A DNA stretch of 64,000 nucleotides from Burkholderia sp052045245 (lineage in GTDB: Bacteria > Pseudomonadota > Gammaproteobacteria > Burkholderiales > Burkholderiaceae), in contig NZ_JBQEON010000032.1 of the NCBI RefSeq assembly GCF_052045245.1, forward strand, positions 1-64,000, given 5' to 3'. Positions 62,148 through 64,000 of the stretch are shown here, one piece after another. The position numbers and the translations under genes are program-made. Positions within the stretch are counted from its first letter, which is position 1. Every line of letters begins with the position of its first letter. A model generated the notes under the pieces. The model made no database searches and was not told the origin of the DNA. It was given only the letters and a program-made list of their open reading frames with translations.

Positions 62148-62180
62148 CCGCACATCGCCGCCGCCGGCGGCGATGTGCGG
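62148..62180 (+). repeat. 15-bp perfect hairpin upstream of folA
   Basis: CCGCACATCGCCGCC (62148-62162) is perfectly repeated in inverse (62166-62180) with a three-base loop. No T run follows on either strand. It lies about 105 bases before the folA ATG. Confidence 0.7.
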
Positions 62181-62243
62181 GCGGCCCGGAACCGCGGGCC
62201 TGCGGCGCATCCGCACCGAGGCAGTCACCTGCCGTCATTCCGG

Positions 62244-62249
62244 TAGAAT
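62244..62249 (+). promoter_or_regulatory. Possible -10 element of folA
   Basis: TAGAAT at 62244-62249 would give a start about 29 bases before the folA ATG. The -35 region is poor. The same TAGAATCG context occurs before earP in this window. Confidence 0.35.
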
Positions 62250-62284
62250 CGGCGCCATTCCGGTTTTCCTCTTCCCTGACCTTC

Positions 62285-62785
62285 ATGACGACGTTGACCC
62301 TGATCGTCGCGCGTGCCCGCAACGGCATCATCGGCCGCGACAACCAGTTGCCCTGGAAACTTCCCGAGGACCTCGCGTTCTTCAAGCGCACGACGATGGG
62401 CGCGCCGATCGTGATGGGCCGCAAGACCCACGAGTCGATCGGCCGGCCGCTGCCGGGCCGTCGCAACATCGTCGTCACGCGCGACGCGACGCGCCGCTTC
62501 GACGGCTGCGACACCGTCACGTCGCTCGCCGACGCGCTCGCGCTCGCCGCCCGCGACGGGGCAGCCGAAGCATTCCTGATCGGCGGCGCGCAGCTCTATG
62601 CGGAAGGTCTCGCGCTCGCCGACAAACTGGTCGTCACCGAGATCGACGCGGACTTCGACGGCGATGCGTCATTCCCGGCCCCCGATCCCGCGCACTGGCA
62701 CGAAGTGTCGCGCGAGCCGCACCAGGCCGCCGCGCCGAATGCGTTCGGCTATGCGTTCGTCGTCTACGAGCGCAAGCGCGGCTGA
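62285..62785 (+). CDS. folA: Dihydrofolate reductase
   Basis: NADPH-dependent reduction of dihydrofolate, regenerating tetrahydrofolate after thymidylate synthesis; the target of trimethoprim. The 166-residue product has TLIVARARNGIIGRDNQLPW, LPEDLAFFKRTTMGAPIVMG, RKTHESIGRPLPGRRNIVVT and EAFLIGGAQLYAEGL. Glu29 in PEDLAFF is the expected substrate-binding acid. I start at MTTLTLIVARAR; the longer upstream frame crosses the hairpin and is not conserved. Confidence 0.96.
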   Translation: MTTLTLIVARARNGIIGRDNQLPWKLPEDLAFFKRTTMGAPIVMGRKTHESIGRPLPGRRNIVVTRDATRRFDGCDTVTSLADALALAARDGAAEAFLIGGAQLYAEGLALADKLVVTEIDADFDGDASFPAPDPAHWHEVSREPHQAAAPNAFGYAFVVYERKRG

Positions 62786-62807
62786 TACGCGACAGGCGAG
62801 CAACCAT

Positions 62808-62849
62808 GAAAAAGCCCGACCGGGCTCACACGCACGGTCGGGCTTTTTC
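62808..62849. terminator. Bidirectional terminator between folA and pmbA
   Basis: A perfect 15-bp stem GAAAAAGCCCGACCG/CGGTCGGGCTTTTTC with a 12-base loop, flanked by A and T runs and placed between convergent genes. Confidence 0.92.
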
Positions 62850-62876
62850 GTTTTCCGGCGGCCGATGCCGCGCCGC

Positions 62877-64000
62877 TTACTGGCCGGCGATCGTCATCTG
62901 CTCGATCAGCACCGAGCCCGTTTCCTTCGTACCGCGCACGATCGAATCCGCGCCGATCGCGACGATATGCCGGAACATCTCCTGCAGCGTGCTCGCGACG
63001 GTGATTTCCTCGACCGGATACTGGATCACGCCGTTCTCGACCCAGAAGCCGGCCGCGCCGCGCGAATAGTCGCCGGTCACGTAGTTCACGCCCTGCCCCA
63101 TCAGTTCGGTCAGCAGCAGGCCCGTGCCGAGCTTCTTCAGCATCGCGTCGAAGTCGTCGCCCGGCTGCGTGTTCGAGCTGCGCAGCGCGAGGTTGTGCGA
63201 GCCGCCCGCGTTGCCGGTCGTCTGCGTGCCGAGCTTGCGCGCCGAATAGGTCGACAGGAAGTAGCCTTCGACCACGCCGTCGTTGACGACGCTGCGCGCG
63301 CGCGTGCGCACGCCTTCCTCGTCGAACGGCGCGCTGCCCATCGCGCGCGGGACGTGCGGATCCTCGACGACCTGGACGTGCGGTGCGAACACCGGCTTGC
63401 CGAGGCTGTCGACGAGGAACGACGTCTTGCGGTACAGCGCGCCGCCGCTCACCGCCTGCACGAACGCGCCGAGCAGGCCGGCCGCGAGCGGTGCCTCGAA
63501 CAGCACGGGTACCTTGCGGGTGTCGAGACGGCGCGCGCCCATCCGCGCGAGCGCGCGCTCGGCCGCGTAGCGCCCGACGGCTTCCGGTGCCGCGAGGTCG
63601 ACCGCGCTGCGCTTCGACGAATACCAGTCGTCGCGCTGCATGTGGCGGCCGCTGCCGGCGATCGGCGCGCACGCGATGTAGTGGCGCGAGTACGGATAGC
63701 CGGCGAGGAAGCCGCGCGACGTCGCGAGCACGAACTGCGAATGCTGCGCCGACACGCTCGCGCCTTCCGAGTTGCGGATCTGCGGGCTGACCGCGAACGC
63801 GGCGTCTTCCGCGCGGCGCGCGAGTTCGACGGCTTCGTCGGCCGTCAGCGCCCACGGGTGATAGAGATCGAGGTCGCGCGGGTCGGTTTCGAGCAGTTCG
63901 GCCTCGGCGAGGCCGGCCGCTTCGTCCTCGGCCGTGAAGCGCGCGATGTTGTATGCGGCGGCAACGGTATCCTTGATCGCGGCCGGCGAGAAGTCCGACG
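62877..64000 (-). CDS. pmbA: Metalloprotease subunit PmbA/TldE, 5' end outside window
   Basis: Partner of TldD in a metalloprotease that matures microcin B17 and degrades CcdA in E. coli. The 374 visible codons are open to the window edge. Family segments are DLDLYHPWALTADEAVELAR, VSPQIRNSEGASVSAQHSQF, GYFLSTYSARKLGTQTTGNA and the C-terminal RHIVAIGADSIVRGTKETGS. The first 60-70 residues of the protein lie beyond base 64000, so the start cannot be set. An internal GTG at 63755 is not the start, because conserved sequence continues upstream of it. Confidence 0.92.
   Translation of the reverse strand, partial: SDFSPAAIKDTVAAAYNIARFTAEDEAAGLAEAELLETDPRDLDLYHPWALTADEAVELARRAEDAAFAVSPQIRNSEGASVSAQHSQFVLATSRGFLAGYPYSRHYIACAPIAGSGRHMQRDDWYSSKRSAVDLAAPEAVGRYAAERALARMGARRLDTRKVPVLFEAPLAAGLLGAFVQAVSGGALYRKTSFLVDSLGKPVFAPHVQVVEDPHVPRAMGSAPFDEEGVRTRARSVVNDGVVEGYFLSTYSARKLGTQTTGNAGGSHNLALRSSNTQPGDDFDAMLKKLGTGLLLTELMGQGVNYVTGDYSRGAAGFWVENGVIQYPVEEITVASTLQEMFRHIVAIGADSIVRGTKETGSVLIEQMTIAGQ

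Overview
This 64 kb window is ordinary-looking chromosomal DNA from a high-GC betaproteobacterium. Gene content, order and codon use point to Burkholderia, most likely the Burkholderia cepacia complex, main chromosome. The clues are the paired earP/efp genes with Arg32 in EF-P, an RNase E with a long Ala/Pro/Arg-rich tail, an RNase III with an extra C-terminal extension, and the long co-oriented block yceD-rpmF-plsX-fabHDG-acpP-fabF-rpoE-rseA-rseB-mucD-lepA-lepB-rnc-era-recO-pdxJ-acpS-nagZ. I see no prophage, insertion sequence, CRISPR array or obvious genomic island. Nearly all genes are core housekeeping functions.

Layout. 1-0.4 kb: tandem tRNA-Gly genes with a strong promoter. 0.5-3.2 kb: pgsA and uvrC (minus). 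3.3-5.2 kb: earP and efp (plus), ending in a UUCG terminator. 5.4-6.8 kb: a response regulator with an altered sigma-54 contact loop. 7.0-26.8 kb: a block of about 20 minus-strand genes. Read in transcription order it runs yceD, rpmF, plsX, fabH, fabD, fabG, acpP, fabF (fatty-acid and phospholipid synthesis), then a YgfX-like membrane protein, the sigma-E envelope-stress operon (rpoE-rseA-rseB-mucD-glutaredoxin), lepA-lepB, rnc-era-recO, and pdxJ-acpS-nagZ. Internal promoters and hairpins divide this block into separate transcription units. 27.0-28.4 kb: maf and an RsmI-like methyltransferase. 28.4-31.5 kb: a signal-peptide-peptidase-type protease, a Rieske protein, a Gph-like phosphatase and rluC (minus). 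31.5-35.4 kb: a 720-base leader and rne. 35.5-39.5 kb: molybdenum-cofactor genes moaA, mobA and moeA, then a small membrane protein and a GNAT acetyltransferase. 39.6-45.5 kb: rmuC, a 2-hydroxyacid dehydrogenase, an NhaD-type antiporter, a LutC-like protein and pncB (minus). 45.8-46.4 kb: fdxA and tandem tRNA-Asn genes interrupted by an assembly gap of 50 N. 46.5-49.2 kb: creA, an AraC-family regulator and azlC/azlD. 49.3-58.6 kb: an accessory-looking stretch with two uncharacterised proteins, an S4 RNA-binding protein, a MATE pump, fumC, a thioesterase, a small lipoprotein, an ArsR-type regulator and a large FecR/DUF6600 envelope protein. 58.7-64.0 kb: thyA and folA (thymidylate cycle) flanking a VpsR-type sigma-54 activator and a small secreted protein, then the 3' part of pmbA/tldE, which runs off the window.

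I did not find a convincing new multi-gene system. The best leads are small: the GAFDGA enhancer-binding protein; the RNase III tail and the hairpin upstream of rnc; the separately controlled acpP cistron; the long structured rne leader and the repeat-rich RNase E tail; the VpsR-type activator beside an orphan secreted protein; a 15-bp perfect hairpin upstream of folA; and the tRNA-Asn gap, whose two flanks repeat the same 43 bases.
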